Positions 9,046-16,271 of a DNA stretch of 64,000 nucleotides are shown here, one piece after another. Both the position numbers and the translations under genes were made by a program. The DNA is from an uncultured Peptostreptococcaceae bacterium. GTDB lineage: Bacteria; Bacillota; Clostridia; Tissierellales; Peptoniphilaceae. The stretch is from positions 15,184-79,183 of the forward strand of contig CAMYOU010000003.1 in NCBI GenBank assembly GCA_947283485.1. Direction: 5' to 3'. Under the pieces are notes generated by a model. It saw only the letters and a program-made list of their open reading frames with translations. It had not been told where the DNA came from and made no database searches. Position 1 is the stretch's first letter. Every line of letters starts with the position of its first letter.

Positions 9046-9074
9046 TTGTTTTTCACATGCGCCTTTGGTATAAT
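9046..9074 (+). promoter_or_regulatory. Sigma-A-type promoter of the D,D-carboxypeptidase gene
   Basis: TTGTTT (9046-9051), a 17-base spacer, and TATAAT (9069-9074). AAAGGAG follows at 9088 and the ATG at 9101, so the leader is very short. Confidence 0.65.
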
Positions 9075-9100
9075 CGGAGCGATTACGGAAAGGAGTCTCT

Positions 9101-10276
9101 ATGAAATTCGCGTCTTTTTTGCTTGCCCTCGCCCTCATCTTCTTCCCCGCGAGTGCAAGTGCCAACGAAATTCCAATCACAGACGAGGAGTGCGCGGCGT
9201 ATCTCGTCGCCGACATGAACGGCAAGATTCTCGCCGAACGAAATGCCGATACGTCTAGGCAAATCGCATCCATCTCCAAAGTCATGACCTATCTTCTCGT
9301 GAAAGACGCCATCGCCGAAGGGAAACTCTCCCTCGATACCGAGCTCACCGTCTCCCGCCACGCCGCATCCACATTCGGCTCGAGCGCGTATCTCAAAGAG
9401 GGCGACAAACTCACCGTCTCCGACCTCCTCGACGCCATGATGATCATCTCCGCGAACGACGCCGCATCAACCCTCGCCGAGGGCATCGCAACGACCGAAG
9501 ACGCCTTTGCGAAAATGATGGAAGCGAAAGGACGCGAGCTCGGCTTCTCGCATGTTCACTTTGTGAACGCATCGGGGCTCCCGCAGGATGAAACCGAAGA
9601 CGAGAACGAAGTCACGACCAAAGATCTCTACCTCCTCGCACGCGAAGTCATCACGAGCTATCCCGAGATCCTCGACTATCGCAACAAGCACAGTTTTACA
9701 CACGGCGAAACCGAAATCGGCTCGACCATGAAACTCTACGGCGTCTATCCCGGCGTCGACGGACTCAAGACCGGCTACACCGAATTTGCAGGTTGTTGCC
9801 TCCTCACCACCGTCGATATGAAAGCCGCCACGGGAAGCCCCGAAGACGACTATCGACTCATCGTCATCGTCATGGGCGCGAAGACCGAAGACGCGCGCAG
9901 TGAACTCACCGTCAAGCTCATGGACTGGGCCCGCGCGCACTACGAGAAGAAGACACTCACCGACCCCGCAGAAACGATCACCCATGAGGAAGAGGGCAAA
10001 TCCATCCCCGCACATCTCGAGTCCTCCGCCCACGCACTCCTAAAAAAAGGTGCGAAAATCGAGAGCGAAGACAACTACGAAGTCACTTTCCCCGTCGCAA
10101 AAGGCGACAAGATCGGCACGCGTACCGTCCGCGCGGGAAGCGAAGTCCTCGCGACTGTCCCCATCGTCGCCGACGAAGATGTCTCGAATTACCAAGGCTT
10201 CGAAGCCGTGAAAGCGCGCATCCGATATTTCTTCGACACCGTCAAGGAACTCTACCAACTCTCCGACGCCGCCTAA
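9101..10276 (+). CDS. D-alanyl-D-alanine carboxypeptidase (DacF/PBP5 family, peptidase S11)
   Basis: Trims the terminal D-Ala from peptidoglycan pentapeptides on the outer membrane face. Seen: 391 residues with a signal peptide ending near ASANE (about residue 22). All three active-site motifs are intact: SISK at 57-60 (nucleophile Ser57), SAN at 117-119 and KTG at 223-225. A PBP5-type C-terminal domain follows from about residue 290, and the last 15 residues could form the usual amphipathic membrane-attachment helix. The gene has its own promoter and AAAGGAG site, is divergent from the acetylation operon, and is followed after 41 bases by a tRNA gene. Substrate class is secure; the paralogue name is not. 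Confidence 0.93.
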   Translation: MKFASFLLALALIFFPASASANEIPITDEECAAYLVADMNGKILAERNADTSRQIASISKVMTYLLVKDAIAEGKLSLDTELTVSRHAASTFGSSAYLKEGDKLTVSDLLDAMMIISANDAASTLAEGIATTEDAFAKMMEAKGRELGFSHVHFVNASGLPQDETEDENEVTTKDLYLLAREVITSYPEILDYRNKHSFTHGETEIGSTMKLYGVYPGVDGLKTGYTEFAGCCLLTTVDMKAATGSPEDDYRLIVIVMGAKTEDARSELTVKLMDWARAHYEKKTLTDPAETITHEEEGKSIPAHLESSAHALLKKGAKIESEDNYEVTFPVAKGDKIGTRTVRAGSEVLATVPIVADEDVSNYQGFEAVKARIRYFFDTVKELYQLSDAA

Positions 10277-10317
10277 AAATATGCTACAATAAAACCGCGG
10301 GAACAAACCCGCCATCT

Positions 10318-10394
10318 GTCTCCGTAGCTCAGCAGGATAGAGCGTTCGCCTCCTAAGCGAAAGGCCGTGGGTTCGACTCCCGCCGGGGACGCCA
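10318..10394 (+). tRNA. tRNA-Arg (anticodon CCT)
   Basis: A full cloverleaf can be drawn. The acceptor arm is GTCTCCG/CGGGGAC (10318-10324 with 10384-10390, one G-U pair). The anticodon stem TTCGC/GCGAA encloses loop CTCCTAA with anticodon CCT, the T arm carries GGTTCGACTC, and CCA is encoded at 10392-10394. It reads the AGG codon. TACAAT with an upstream TG at 10282-10290 is a probable extended -10 promoter, and a terminator follows at 10402. Confidence 0.96.
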
Positions 10395-10401
10395 CACATC
10401 G

Positions 10402-10431
10402 GAAATACGCCGGGCGCGTATTTCTTTTTTT
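10402..10431 (+). terminator. Intrinsic terminator after tRNA-Arg
   Basis: GAAATACGC (10402-10410) pairs with GCGTATTTC (10416-10424), followed by seven T. Confidence 0.8.
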
Positions 10432-10445
10432 ACGGAAAAACGCTT

Positions 10446-10474
10446 TTGTTTCACCCCCCCCCATTGGGTATACA
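10446..10474 (+). promoter_or_regulatory. Promoter with a C9 homopolymer in its 17-bp spacer
   Basis: TTGTTT (10446-10451), then 17 bases containing nine consecutive C (10454-10462), then TATACA (10469-10474). The 88-residue membrane protein gene starts 49 bases further on. Slippage in the C tract would change the spacer to 16 or 18 bp, the classic layout of a phase-variable promoter. Both hexamers are imperfect, so the promoter call is moderate. Confidence 0.5.
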
Positions 10475-10522
10475 GCATATAACGGACAACACATCGATAT
10501 CGAAAAAACAAAGGAGGCACAC

Positions 10523-10789
10523 TTGAAAAAAATCATACATTTACTTTTTTTATGCTTCATTTCAATATTTGTTTTCTTCTGTATTGAATATGTTGTATAT
10601 AAATTCTTTATTCTCCACAATCCGTTATATATCGTTACATTTATATTGTTTTTGGTTGTGTTTAATTTGGATATTCATTTGTTGAATCAAATGAATTTTC
10701 CAAATAAGATCATTTCCCCGGCGATTGCGTTAATAACAGTATTTTTAGGTTTGGCACTTTTGAAGCTTTTGCTACCTATTTTGAAATAA
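10523..10789 (+). CDS. Small hydrophobic membrane protein, 88 aa, AT-rich
   Basis: Seen: a TTG start at 10523 with AAAGGAGG nearby upstream. The product is almost all hydrophobic, with three likely membrane helices (about residues 4-22, 28-48 and 60-86) and few charges. No family recognised. The DNA is far more AT-rich than its neighbours, and the gene sits directly behind a tRNA gene, a common place for acquired DNA. Its promoter spacer contains a run of nine C. The longer ORF that starts inside the tRNA is not credible. Confidence 0.6.
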   Translation: MKKIIHLLFLCFISIFVFFCIEYVVYKFFILHNPLYIVTFILFLVVFNLDIHLLNQMNFPNKIISPAIALITVFLGLALLKLLLPILK

Positions 10790-10815
10790 AGATCGGTTAA
10801 AATGAGGCTGAGGAT

Positions 10816-11028
10816 ATGTCCGTAATCGGAGGGGGTGTGGAACGAACCTATCTCTATCCGCTCTACGGAGGCCTCATCGTCCCGGCGGGCATCATCGTGG
10901 GCGCAGCCGAAATCATCCGCGAAGACATCAAGGAGCTCAAAGAAGGGAAGCCGTCCGAAAGAAAAACCCTCTCGAAACAAATTGCGGAACACGCGAACGA
11001 AAAGAAAGAGACGGAACCGGAAAAGTAG
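10816..11028 (+). CDS. Small membrane-associated protein, 70 aa, unknown
   Basis: Seen: ATG 10816 with GAGG sites just upstream. Residues about 16-32 are hydrophobic and glycine-rich (a possible membrane segment), followed by a highly charged Lys/Glu tail of about 35 residues. Base composition returns to the genome norm here, unlike the preceding gene. It ends just before a strong bidirectional terminator at 11039. No family recognised; probably a single-pass protein with a cytoplasmic charged tail. Confidence 0.5.
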   Translation: MSVIGGGVERTYLYPLYGGLIVPAGIIVGAAEIIREDIKELKEGKPSERKTLSKQIAEHANEKKETEPEK

Positions 11029-11038
11029 AACGGCAACG

Positions 11039-11067
11039 AAAAAGAGCGGAAGAACCGCTCTTTTTTT
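11039..11067. terminator. Bidirectional intrinsic terminator
   Basis: AAAGAGCGG (11041-11049) pairs with CCGCTCTTT (11055-11063), flanked by A and T runs. It separates the plus-strand small genes from the converging zinc operon. Confidence 0.75.
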
Positions 11068-11094
11068 GCTTATCATGCGACGAGGAGCGCGCGT

Positions 11095-11571
11095 CTATTC
11101 CGCATGGGAGACGTCGGTGTCGCGTAGTTCCATATATTTTTTTCCGTCTTCTTCGTAGATCGTGAGCGTCCCCGTGACGCGGATCTTGGCGTTTTCCTCC
11201 GCGTCGAAGTCGGAGACGAACTCGAGTCCCTGTCTGCAACAACCCGCGCTGTCGGAGACGATGACGGCTTTGCGATTCGCATCGTTCGGCGCGTGCATGA
11301 GTCTTCCGACGAGGCTCACGCGAGCCCCTTCGTAGCGTTCGGGGTTCATGCACATGTCGGCGATGGCGGCGAATGCCACTTGCGCGTTCGCATTCGTGAG
11401 ATCCATGTCGTTTATGGGTGTGTTTGCTTCCGCGGTCGCGCTCGTCTTGTCTTCGCGTTTCATCGTGCCGACGGAGGTCTTCTCATCCGGGACGCGGATG
11501 ACTTCGACTTTTTGCGTTTTGCCGCAGGCGACGAGGAGAACGACGAGGAATGCGAGGATGGCTTTTTTCAT
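11095..11571 (-). CDS. Lipoprotein with paired cysteines, last gene of the zinc operon
   Basis: Seen: from ATG 11571 (overlapping the permease stop as ATGA) the product has 158 residues, a signal sequence and the lipobox LVACG (Cys16). The mature part has a conserved-looking segment in which a Cys-Cys pair (SDSAGCCRQGLEF) precedes a strand-rich ending with IRVTGTL, like an OB-fold. This resembles the C-terminal part of the DUF1980/TIGR03943 proteins found near zinc transporters, but that match is by eye only. Position as the fifth gene of a zinc-uptake operon and the free thiols suggest metal handling outside the membrane. The 52-residue longer ORF lies inside the permease gene and is rejected. 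Confidence 0.7.
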   Translation of the reverse strand: MKKAILAFLVVLLVACGKTQKVEVIRVPDEKTSVGTMKREDKTSATAEANTPINDMDLTNANAQVAFAAIADMCMNPERYEGARVSLVGRLMHAPNDANRKAVIVSDSAGCCRQGLEFVSDFDAEENAKIRVTGTLTIYEEDGKKYMELRDTDVSHAE

Positions 11572-12329
11572 GCGATCACCCCGACGACGACGGAGAGCAC
11601 GGCAAGGACGAGAAGAATCACGACGCCCGCTCCGGCACCGATTACGACGGAGATAAAGAGTCCCGCCGCGCCGGCGACAAAGGCGAGGATGGCGGATCGT
11701 CTTGCACATTTGTAAAACGAACCGCAAGCCATCGTGCCGAGGACAGGGAGAACCATGAGTCCTGTCGTCAGGAGCGAACCGACGAGTCTCACACCGAGGG
11801 CGATGACGAGGGCGGTGACGACGGTCATGCCGCGTACGGCGGGTGCATCGGGATCGACGGTGTGCGCGAGGATCGCGCGACGATGCACGTAAAAATATGC
11901 GACGCCGACGATGGAGATCCCGACGGCGAGAGCCGTGTCCGTGTCGGAGAGCGTGAGGATCGAGCTCGTGCCGAAGAGGACGGTGCAGACGTCGGTCGCG
12001 GGATTGGCGCTCGAATGGGTGAGATTCATCGCAAAATAGCCCGCCGCGAGCGCGGTTGTGCCGATGGCGGCGATTTTGGCATCGGAGAAAGAACGAAGTC
12101 TCGTGAGGGCGAGTGCCGCGACGACGGTCACGGGCAGAACGAGTACGCTTGCACCGATGCCCGTAAGGCTTGCCGCGACCATCGCGGTAAACGCGATCTG
12201 GGCGAGTCCGTCCGCCATGCGCGTCTTCCCTCGGAGCGTCATGGGGACGCCATAGAGCGCCGCCACGGGCGCAAAGACACAGGCGACGAGGAGCGCACGT
12301 CTGACAAAAGCATAGGAAAGATAGTTCAT
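11568..12329 (-). CDS. Metal (probably zinc) ABC transporter permease, ZnuB/AdcB-like
   Basis: Seen: 253 residues, eight or so hydrophobic helices, no signal peptide, typical length of the ABC-3 family. The conserved helix pair around VRLVGSLLTTGLMVLPVLGTMA (about residues 180-200) is the family coupling region. It overlaps the ATPase gene upstream and the lipoprotein downstream, each by 4 bases. With the ATPase and the His-rich binding protein it forms a high-affinity zinc or manganese importer; the long His-rich loop of the partner favours zinc. Confidence 0.9.
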   Translation of the reverse strand: MNYLSYAFVRRALLVACVFAPVAALYGVPMTLRGKTRMADGLAQIAFTAMVAASLTGIGASVLVLPVTVVAALALTRLRSFSDAKIAAIGTTALAAGYFAMNLTHSSANPATDVCTVLFGTSSILTLSDTDTALAVGISIVGVAYFYVHRRAILAHTVDPDAPAVRGMTVVTALVIALGVRLVGSLLTTGLMVLPVLGTMACGSFYKCARRSAILAFVAGAAGLFISVVIGAGAGVVILLVLAVLSVVVGVIA

Positions 12330-12877
12330 CGAATCACCTCCACGACGGTATCTGCAGACGCGAGGAGCGTCTCGTCATGGGAACTTGCGAGAACGGCATA
12401 GCCCTCTTGCGCGAGTTTTTTGAGAAGCGCGATGATGCGTCCGACGTTCTCGAGATCGACGCCGGCAGTCGGTTCGTCGAGTAAGAGCGTGCGTTTCCCC
12501 GTAGCGAGTGCACGGGCGATGAGCACACGTTTTTTCTCCCCGCCGGAGAGCGTGGGATACGCGCGACGCTCGAGATGCGTGACATCGGTCGCCTCGAGTG
12601 CCGTCCGAATGTCCTCTTTTGCGGTGCTCTCGACAAATTCGCGTACCGTGACGGGAAAACGGGGATCGACGAGGAGTTCCTGCACGACAAAAGCCGCGCC
12701 GTCCGTCTCATACGATCCGCCGAGGGGCGGAAGGAGTCCCGCGAGCGTGCGAAGAAGTGTCGTCTTCCCCACGCCGTTGGACCCCTTGAGTCCCGCGAAC
12801 ATCCCGTCTTGGACGGAGAAATTCACGGTAAAGAGGACGTCCGTGCGTCCGATGGCAAGGTCTTGTGCCAGGATCAC
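12326..12877 (-). CDS. Metal ABC transporter ATP-binding protein, ZnuC/AdcC-like
   Basis: Seen: Walker A GSNGVGKTT near residue 32, Q-loop VVQE near residue 66, signature LSGGEKKR near residue 110, Walker B TLLLDEP and a switch His in SSHD near the end. At 183 residues it is shorter than the usual 220-250, mostly from compact N- and C-termini; all catalytic motifs are present, so it should be active. It overlaps the genes on both sides by 4 bases. Confidence 0.9.
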   Translation of the reverse strand: MILAQDLAIGRTDVLFTVNFSVQDGMFAGLKGSNGVGKTTLLRTLAGLLPPLGGSYETDGAAFVVQELLVDPRFPVTVREFVESTAKEDIRTALEATDVTHLERRAYPTLSGGEKKRVLIARALATGKRTLLLDEPTAGVDLENVGRIIALLKKLAQEGYAVLASSHDETLLASADTVVEVIR

Positions 12878-13989
12878 TTTGCCGCCTCTTGGAAATGTGC
12901 GAGGTTCTCGCGCATGATGTCGAGATACGCTATATGGTCGTCGCGCGATACGGCTTCCATGGCGTTAAAGGTGATGGTTTTTGCCGAAGAGCCTTCCGTG
13001 ACGGTCTTCGCGATCTTGCCGTCGCTACGCGCTTCCGTAAGGACATAGGCTTTCTTCTGTGCCGCGTCGATGAGGCTCGCAATCGTGTCGACGGAGACTT
13101 CCGCATCGGCACTGCAACCGCGATAAGCGGCGATGACATTCCATCCGTATTGCTCTTCCAGATAATGGAAGGGGAAGCGATCCGCGAAGACGAGGGTCGG
13201 TTTGGTCTTCCCGAAATCCGCATAGTCTTTTTCCAGTTTGTCAAGTTCAGCGAGATAAGCATCGCGGTTCTTCTCGATGCGTTCGCGATCTGCCGGGGAG
13301 AGTTTCACCATTTCCTCAGCGATCGCCGTTACCATGCGTTTTGCAAGCGCGGGCGAAAGCCAAACATGCTCGTCAAAATCATGGTGATGGTGGTGATGAT
13401 GATGTTCATGCTCGTGATCGTGATCGTCATGATCGTGGTCGTCGTGCTCCGCTTCCTCATGTTCATGCTCGTGATCGTGATCATGTTTTTCATCATGATC
13501 CGCTTCTTCATGCTCGTGCTCATGTTCCGCTTCTTCATGTTCGTGCTCGTCGTGATCATGATCGGCATCTTCGTGTTCGTGATCGTGGTCTTCCTCCTCG
13601 TCGTGGTGATGTTCTTCCGACGGGAGAAGCGCGTCTTTTACGACGTCCGTCATCACAAGTTTGTTCACACCGTCGAGTTTCGTAAGATCTTCATCGACGC
13701 CGCCGACTGCGAGGAGAAGAGATGCCGCGCGTGCCTTGACGATGTCGTCGGCACTCGGTTCATACGAGTGCAGATCGCCGTGATCGACGAGATATTCCGT
13801 CTCGATGGACGTACCCTCCGCAAGCGTACGCGCCCAGTCATAGAGGGGATAGATCGATGCGACAACTTTCACACCGTTCGATTGTTCTTTGGTCTCTTCA
13901 TCTCTCGTTGCTTGGGGTGCATTCCCCGCGCATGCCGCAAGACCTACGAGGGTCGCGAGCATCACTACACTTTTTTTCCAATTTTTCAT
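12874..13989 (-). CDS. Zinc-binding lipoprotein ZnuA/AdcA-like with giant His-rich loop
   Basis: Captures the metal outside the cell and hands it to the permease. Seen: from ATG 13989 (AGGAGG upstream) the product has 371 residues and a lipobox LAACA (Cys20). The cluster A-1 fold follows, with metal-ligand candidates His70/His74 in the DHGDLHSYEP block, a His in DEHVWLSP near residue 208 and an Asp/Glu set later. Between them, residues about 127-203 are nearly pure His/Asp/Glu: about 33 His in 77 residues. Such loops are usually 20-40 residues. The coding DNA there is a run of cat/gat-type triplets and could vary in length. The long 622-codon ORF is an upstream read-through. Confidence 0.93.
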   Translation of the reverse strand: MKNWKKSVVMLATLVGLAACAGNAPQATRDEETKEQSNGVKVVASIYPLYDWARTLAEGTSIETEYLVDHGDLHSYEPSADDIVKARAASLLLAVGGVDEDLTKLDGVNKLVMTDVVKDALLPSEEHHHDEEEDHDHEHEDADHDHDEHEHEEAEHEHEHEEADHDEKHDHDHEHEHEEAEHDDHDHDDHDHEHEHHHHHHHHDFDEHVWLSPALAKRMVTAIAEEMVKLSPADRERIEKNRDAYLAELDKLEKDYADFGKTKPTLVFADRFPFHYLEEQYGWNVIAAYRGCSADAEVSVDTIASLIDAAQKKAYVLTEARSDGKIAKTVTEGSSAKTITFNAMEAVSRDDHIAYLDIMRENLAHFQEAAK

Positions 13990-14051
13990 ATCAAAAAAAC
14001 CTCCTTTTTTCTTTTGGGTACACAAATAAAAACTCCTAAGAAAAAAGAGGT

Positions 14052-14276
14052 CTATAAGTCCATGCGGACACAGGCGAGCGCAAACGCTCTTCGCGGCGCG
14101 CGTCTTTCCATCTCTCGTAACGAAAAGACGGCGCGGACAAAAAGGAACACGAAGAAGAACGCATGCGCCATGATCATCTTGACGGCGCGAATCATGCAGT
14201 CGCGATCCGTGCAGACGTGACAAGCCGTGATGATGACGGCAATGACAAGTAGCCATACGAGCCAATTCTTTTTCAT
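14052..14276 (-). CDS. Small Cys-containing membrane protein, first gene of the zinc operon
   Basis: Seen: ATG 14276 with GGAGG 7 bases upstream, 74 residues. Two hydrophobic helices (about residues 5-20 and 37-53) flank a short loop with three Cys (ACHVCTDRDC), then a basic tail. It begins 29 bases downstream of the operon -10 box and 62 bases before znuA, so it is cotranscribed. I recognise no family. The Cys loop and operon position suggest a role in metal sensing or in assisting ZnuA, but this is inference. Confidence 0.6.
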   Translation of the reverse strand: MKKNWLVWLLVIAVIITACHVCTDRDCMIRAVKMIMAHAFFFVFLFVRAVFSLREMERRAPRRAFALACVRMDL

Positions 14277-14304
14277 CCTTTCGCCTCCTTCCATCAAGTG
14301 CATC

Positions 14305-14333
14305 AGTATACCACAAGACGTGCATTTTGTCGC
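14305..14333 (-). promoter_or_regulatory. Promoter of the zinc operon
   Basis: Minus strand: GCGACA (14333-14328), a 17-base spacer, and TATACT (14310-14305), with TGG just upstream of the -10 (extended). A zinc regulator (Zur/AdcR) box would be expected here; I do not see a clear palindrome. Confidence 0.45.
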
Positions 14334-14348
14334 GTGCAAAAAAGCGAC

Positions 14349-14373
14349 AAAAAACCTCTCCGCGCGGGAGAGG
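14349..14373 (-). terminator. Terminator of the MATE gene
   Basis: CCTCTC...GAGAGG (14355-14360 with 14368-14373) followed on the minus strand by six T. Confidence 0.75.
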
Positions 14374-14381
14374 TCGTTCGT

Positions 14382-15752
14382 CTAGGCGTGCATCCGTTCG
14401 AGAGTTAAACTCTCGAGTCGGTCGATGCGCGCTTGATCGCGCTTCACAAGCATCATGGTCACGGCAAACGAGAGGAAGTCGGCGACTGCCGTGGCGATCC
14501 AGATACCCTCGAGCCCCCAGAGGGCGGCGAAGAGATAGATCGCCGGGAGTAAGAAGATGAGTTGTCTCGAGAGCGAGGTCGCGAGGCTCAGCGCCGGTTG
14601 ATCGGTCGCTTGGAAATAGCTTGCGCTGATGATCTGACTTCCGGTAAAGGGAATCATCGCGTAGTAGGCGCGTACCGCATAGCGCATCGCGTCCATGCCC
14701 GCGCCGTCCGAGCCGAAAATCGAGATATAGCTCTCGGGCCACAGTTCAATCGTCACCCACATGATCGTCATATACCCCGTGGCGAGAAGCGCCGCCGTGC
14801 GCAGGGTCTTTCGTACGCGCGCATAATTCCTGGCACCGTAATTGTAGCCCATGATGGGTTGTGCACCTTGATTGAGCCCGATGACGGGCATGAAGACGAG
14901 CATGGCGATGGACTGCACGATGCCCATGGTCGAGACGGCAAAGTCGCCGCCGTACGCTTGGAGTTTCACATTGTAGACGATGGTGATGAGACTCGAGACG
15001 AGTTGCATGCCGAAATTGCTCGTCCCCAGTCTCAGACTCGGCATGATGAGAGACGGCTCGAGTTTTGTCGGGAAGTGTAGCTTGAGACTCGAAGAGCCGA
15101 TCGTAAAATACTGCATGACCCAGACGAACGAGGACGTCATGCCGATCCCCGTCGCCCACGCCGCACCCGCGACGCCCCACCCCCATTTCACGATGAAGAC
15201 ATAGTCTAGGACGGTGTTCACAATCGCACCGATGAGCGTCGTCCCCATCGAGATCACGGGATTGCCCTCTCCGCGCGTAAACGCATTGAGTCCGAACTGT
15301 ACGAGATGCACGGGCATAAAGTACACGAGGACCGAGAGATACGACTCGGCATACGGCAGGAGTCCCTCGCTGCCGCCGAAGAATAGGAGAAGCGGCTTCA
15401 TGAAGAGCTTCATGAGAATGGAAAGCGCGACCCCCGTAAAGAAGAGCAGGACGAGCGAGTTGTTTAAGATCGCTTCGGATTTCTCGCGATTGCCGCGTCC
15501 GAGTTCGATCGACGAGAGCGCATTGCCGCCAAAACCGATGAGCATCGCAAACGCCATCGCAACGATCATAAAGGGAAAGGCGAGATAGACGCCGCCGATG
15601 GCGTTACTGCCCACCACCTGCCCCAAGAAAATGCGGTCGACGACATTGTAGAGTGCGTTGACGAGCATGCCGATGATCGTCGGAATCGAAAAGGAGATGA
15701 GGAGTTTCGTGATATTCGTCGTCCCCATCCTTGCCGCATGATCTTTTTTCAT
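14382..15752 (-). CDS. MATE-family multidrug efflux transporter
   Basis: Exports cationic drugs or metabolites in exchange for Na+ or H+. Seen: 456 residues, twelve hydrophobic helices in two six-helix halves. The first half contains the family marks SIPTIIGMLVNALYNVVDRIFLGQ and, after helix 4, a FTRGEGNP motif; the second half contains GLNQGAQPIMGYNYGA. Length and spacing fit the MepA/DinF branch. The start overlaps the tadA stop as ATGA, so the two are one transcript. Substrate unknown. Confidence 0.92.
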   Translation of the reverse strand: MKKDHAARMGTTNITKLLISFSIPTIIGMLVNALYNVVDRIFLGQVVGSNAIGGVYLAFPFMIVAMAFAMLIGFGGNALSSIELGRGNREKSEAILNNSLVLLFFTGVALSILMKLFMKPLLLFFGGSEGLLPYAESYLSVLVYFMPVHLVQFGLNAFTRGEGNPVISMGTTLIGAIVNTVLDYVFIVKWGWGVAGAAWATGIGMTSSFVWVMQYFTIGSSSLKLHFPTKLEPSLIMPSLRLGTSNFGMQLVSSLITIVYNVKLQAYGGDFAVSTMGIVQSIAMLVFMPVIGLNQGAQPIMGYNYGARNYARVRKTLRTAALLATGYMTIMWVTIELWPESYISIFGSDGAGMDAMRYAVRAYYAMIPFTGSQIISASYFQATDQPALSLATSLSRQLIFLLPAIYLFAALWGLEGIWIATAVADFLSFAVTMMLVKRDQARIDRLESLTLERMHA

Positions 15753-16201
15753 TTTTGTTCCCTCAACCTTCTAAAGAATGTACTCAAAAGTTCGCTTGCT
15801 TCGTCTTTTAGGACGCCCGTCACCACCTCGGGATGATGATTGAAACGCGGAACGGCGAGAAGATCGACGACGCTTCCGCACGCGCCGTGTTTGGGATCCA
15901 TCGTGCCGATCACGACCCGCCGAAAACGCGCAAGGAGAATCGCGCCCGCGCACATCGAGCAGGGTTCGAGCGTCACATAGATGGTCGCGTCGGGCAGGCG
16001 CAAGTCCCCCGTCCGCTTTGCCGCCTCGTCGATCGCCATCATCTCCGCGTGATAGGCGGGATGTCTCTTCGTATGCGTGAGATTGTGACCGCGCCCGATG
16101 ACTTCGTCCCCCAGGACGACGACGGCACCCACGGGCACTTCGTTCATCTCGGCGGCACGCCGCGCTTCTTCGATTGCAAGCTTCATATAATACGTATCCA
16201 T
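15749..16201 (-). CDS. tadA: tRNA-specific adenosine deaminase TadA
   Basis: Converts A34 to inosine in tRNA-Arg(ACG), letting one tRNA read several CGN codons; essential in most bacteria. Seen: 150 residues, a zinc site formed by His51 and Glu53 in HAEMMAIDEA and by Cys81 and Cys84 in PCSMCAGA, plus the family TVEPCSM-like strand (here TLEPCSM). Normal length. First gene of a two-gene unit with the MATE exporter, a pairing with no obvious functional link. Confidence 0.95.
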   Translation of the reverse strand: MDTYYMKLAIEEARRAAEMNEVPVGAVVVLGDEVIGRGHNLTHTKRHPAYHAEMMAIDEAAKRTGDLRLPDATIYVTLEPCSMCAGAILLARFRRVVIGTMDPKHGACGSVVDLLAVPRFNHHPEVVTGVLKDEASELLSTFFRRLREQK

Positions 16202-16236
16202 GTGGTTAGTGTATCATATTCGACCCCGCTTGGCGC

Positions 16237-16271
16237 AAAAAAGACACGTCCGTATGAACGTGTCTCGTTTT
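16237..16271. terminator. Bidirectional terminator between tadA and the MFS gene
   Basis: GACACGT (16243-16249) pairs with ACGTGTC (16257-16263), with six A on the left and six T on the right. It ends the minus-strand MFS transcript just after its stop codon. Confidence 0.75.

Noticed and set aside
12874..14742. 622-codon ORF containing ZnuA
   Set aside because: The first 250 codons overlap the MATE gene end, its terminator and the 74-aa gene; the lipoprotein signal and AGGAGG fix the start at 13989.
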